Shown piece after piece: positions 63,289-64,000 of a DNA stretch of 64,000 bases. A program made the position numbers and the translations under genes. Source of the DNA: Prosthecobacter sp. Lineage in GTDB: Bacteria > Verrucomicrobiota > Verrucomicrobiia > Verrucomicrobiales > Verrucomicrobiaceae. The notes below the pieces were generated by a model that searched no databases, was not told the origin of the DNA, and saw only the letters and a list, made by a program, of their open reading frames with translations. Position 1 is the stretch's first letter; every line of letters starts with the position of its first letter. The DNA is taken from contig JAFMIR010000007.1 of assembly GCA_017853885.1 (NCBI GenBank), forward strand, positions 1 to 64,000, in the 5' to 3' direction.

Positions 63289-63609
63289 TCATGCCGAAAG
63301 CGCGGGTTTGGGGAAGGGCCCGCCGACGAAGGGCGAGCAGGAGCGGAGCTGATCCTCATGCGCATCGGCGGGAGGATGACGCAGAGCTTCCAGCAGTGCG
63401 GCACGTTTCGTCTGCTCCCGGCGGCCTTCCTGCAACCACTGACGCCACTCCAGCAAAGGTGCTGGGTGCAGGCGGCCCTGGGCCAGCCAGCGCTCGATGT
63501 TACCCAGCGCCCATTCCCAGGCCTCAGGCTGCGTTTCCAGCACAGCGGCGATGCCACGCCAGCGCACCAGCGGCTCGCTGCGGAAGCAGTGAAAATCAGA
63601 CGGGTTCAT
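63289..63609 (-). CDS. Small hypothetical protein
   Basis: 106 residues from MNPSDFHCFRSEPLVRWRGIAAVLETQPEAWEWALGNIERWLAQG, helical and Trp-rich with no signal or membrane segment; a second Met sits just before. The C-terminal part (LEALRHPPADAHEDQLRSCSPFVGGPFPKP) looks flexible. No family recognised. Regular codon use supports a real gene. It sits between the membrane protein and the frameshifted gene at the window edge, all on the same strand, possibly one operon. Confidence 0.5.
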   Translation of the reverse strand: MNPSDFHCFRSEPLVRWRGIAAVLETQPEAWEWALGNIERWLAQGRLHPAPLLEWRQWLQEGRREQTKRAALLEALRHPPADAHEDQLRSCSPFVGGPFPKPALSA

Positions 63610-63717
63610 CATGGCGAAAGACTAATCCGCTTCACGGCTCACATCAACCGCGTCCTCCCGGTGGGGAGTTTCTGCCTCATGGCCTGCTTAAATCTTATCC
63701 AGCACGGCACGCTTGAA

Positions 63718-64000
63718 CTAGGCCGGTATCTGGTCCGTCTTCAGTTCCAGGGTCCTGCCCTCGGTGATCTCCGCCAGCCAGGTGTGCGTGCGGTCGGCGT
63801 TGTCCGTGCTCGTCACGAATTGGTTGAATAGAATGTTGACGGCAAGCTGTGGAGTCAGCGCATCAAGCCAAGGTTCGTTCTGCCATTTGAATGTCACCTG
63901 GCAGGGTGATTTTCGGATTGGGGCTGCGGTTTTCGACGACATGCACGGGCTCGCCGAGGTGTTGCAGGGCGGAGACTTCATCGGTGACGCACAATCCCTC
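63718..64000 (-). pseudogene. Frameshifted, 5'-truncated hypothetical gene at the window edge
   Basis: Two frames read like one protein. The frame from the window edge gives GLCVTDEVSALQHLGEPVHV, then VENRSPNPKITLPG, with coding-like codon use, then drifts into a stop at 63863-63865. The other frame carries VTFKWQNEPWLDALTPQLAV and DRTHTWLAEITEGRTLELK to its stop at 63718. The natural join would be around 63892-63905 (CTGCCAGGTGACA). A one-base indel, a sequencing error, or programmed frameshifting would explain it. No family recognised. The start is beyond the window. Confidence 0.45.

Noticed and set aside
1..64000. CRISPR arrays, insertion sequences, prophage
   Set aside because: I saw no regularly spaced repeats, transposase motifs or phage structural genes.

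Overview
The window looks like chromosome of a Gram-negative member of the Verrucomicrobiota, probably near Verrucomicrobium/Prosthecobacter. This placement is inferred. It rests on several PSD1/DUF1549/DUF1553 and DUF1501 genes (a hallmark of the Planctomycetes-Verrucomicrobia group), an LptD outer-membrane protein, lipid-A-type enzymes, many Gfo/Idh/MocA oxidoreductases, and a short bacterial type-3 (eukaryote-like) prolyl-tRNA synthetase. There is no phage, insertion sequence or CRISPR array. The gene mix is mostly housekeeping with lineage-specific accessory genes.

Layout. 1-10 kb: the end of a methyltransferase, a PSD1-type cytochrome protein, an orphan RND pump, ThrH, a DUF1501 protein and an SPFH protein carrying a C-terminal helix-turn-helix. 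10-16 kb: tRNA-Lys, two tandem paralogous lipoproteins, tRNA-Ala, PdxH, a DenD-like epimerase, an oxidoreductase and an unknown one-helix membrane protein. 16-26 kb: a dimethylformamidase-like protein, RlmN, a secreted esterase, an M20 peptidase with an oxidoreductase, a PQQ-propeller protein, and a small lipoprotein followed by SufS-SufU. 26-32 kb: LptD, a glycosyltransferase and glycogen branching enzyme GlgB. 32-46 kb: a continuous minus-strand block. It runs from a PSD1-WD40-coiled-coil giant through a compact three-gene module (coiled-coil protein, tiny WXG100-like protein, 1205-residue FtsK/EssC-like ATPase) to an aminotransferase and a PSD1 + DUF1501 pair. 46-49.4 kb: a coupled sugar/pectin cluster (TIM-barrel isomerase, pectate lyase, oxidoreductase). 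49-64 kb: PurH, an RF-like GGQ protein, ThyA, an LpxH-like phosphatase with a glycosyltransferase, ProS, tRNA-Gly, PrmA, UxaA, a PIG-L deacetylase, RimO, tmRNA and three poorly characterised genes. The last of these appears frameshifted at the right edge.

How the genes fit together. The pectate lyase, isomerase and oxidoreductases, with altronate dehydratase (UxaA) and a DenD-like dehydrogenase, suggest breakdown of pectin, uronates and sugar acids. The PSD1/DUF1501 proteins are probably exported and often accompany such pathways. Ribosome maintenance is well represented (RlmN, RimO, PrmA, tmRNA, RF-like rescue factor). The best candidate for an undescribed system is the FtsK/EssC-like module at 37934-42232. 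It is tightly overlapped, has one intact and two degenerate ATPase modules, no visible membrane segment, and a tiny WXG100-like partner. That resembles the core of a type VII secretion or DNA-translocase conflict system in an unexpected diderm host.

Limits: families were recognised by reading motifs; no searches were run. Many starts were moved inward from the longest open frame on the basis of signal peptides, family length or coupling. Shine-Dalgarno sites are rarely clear here.
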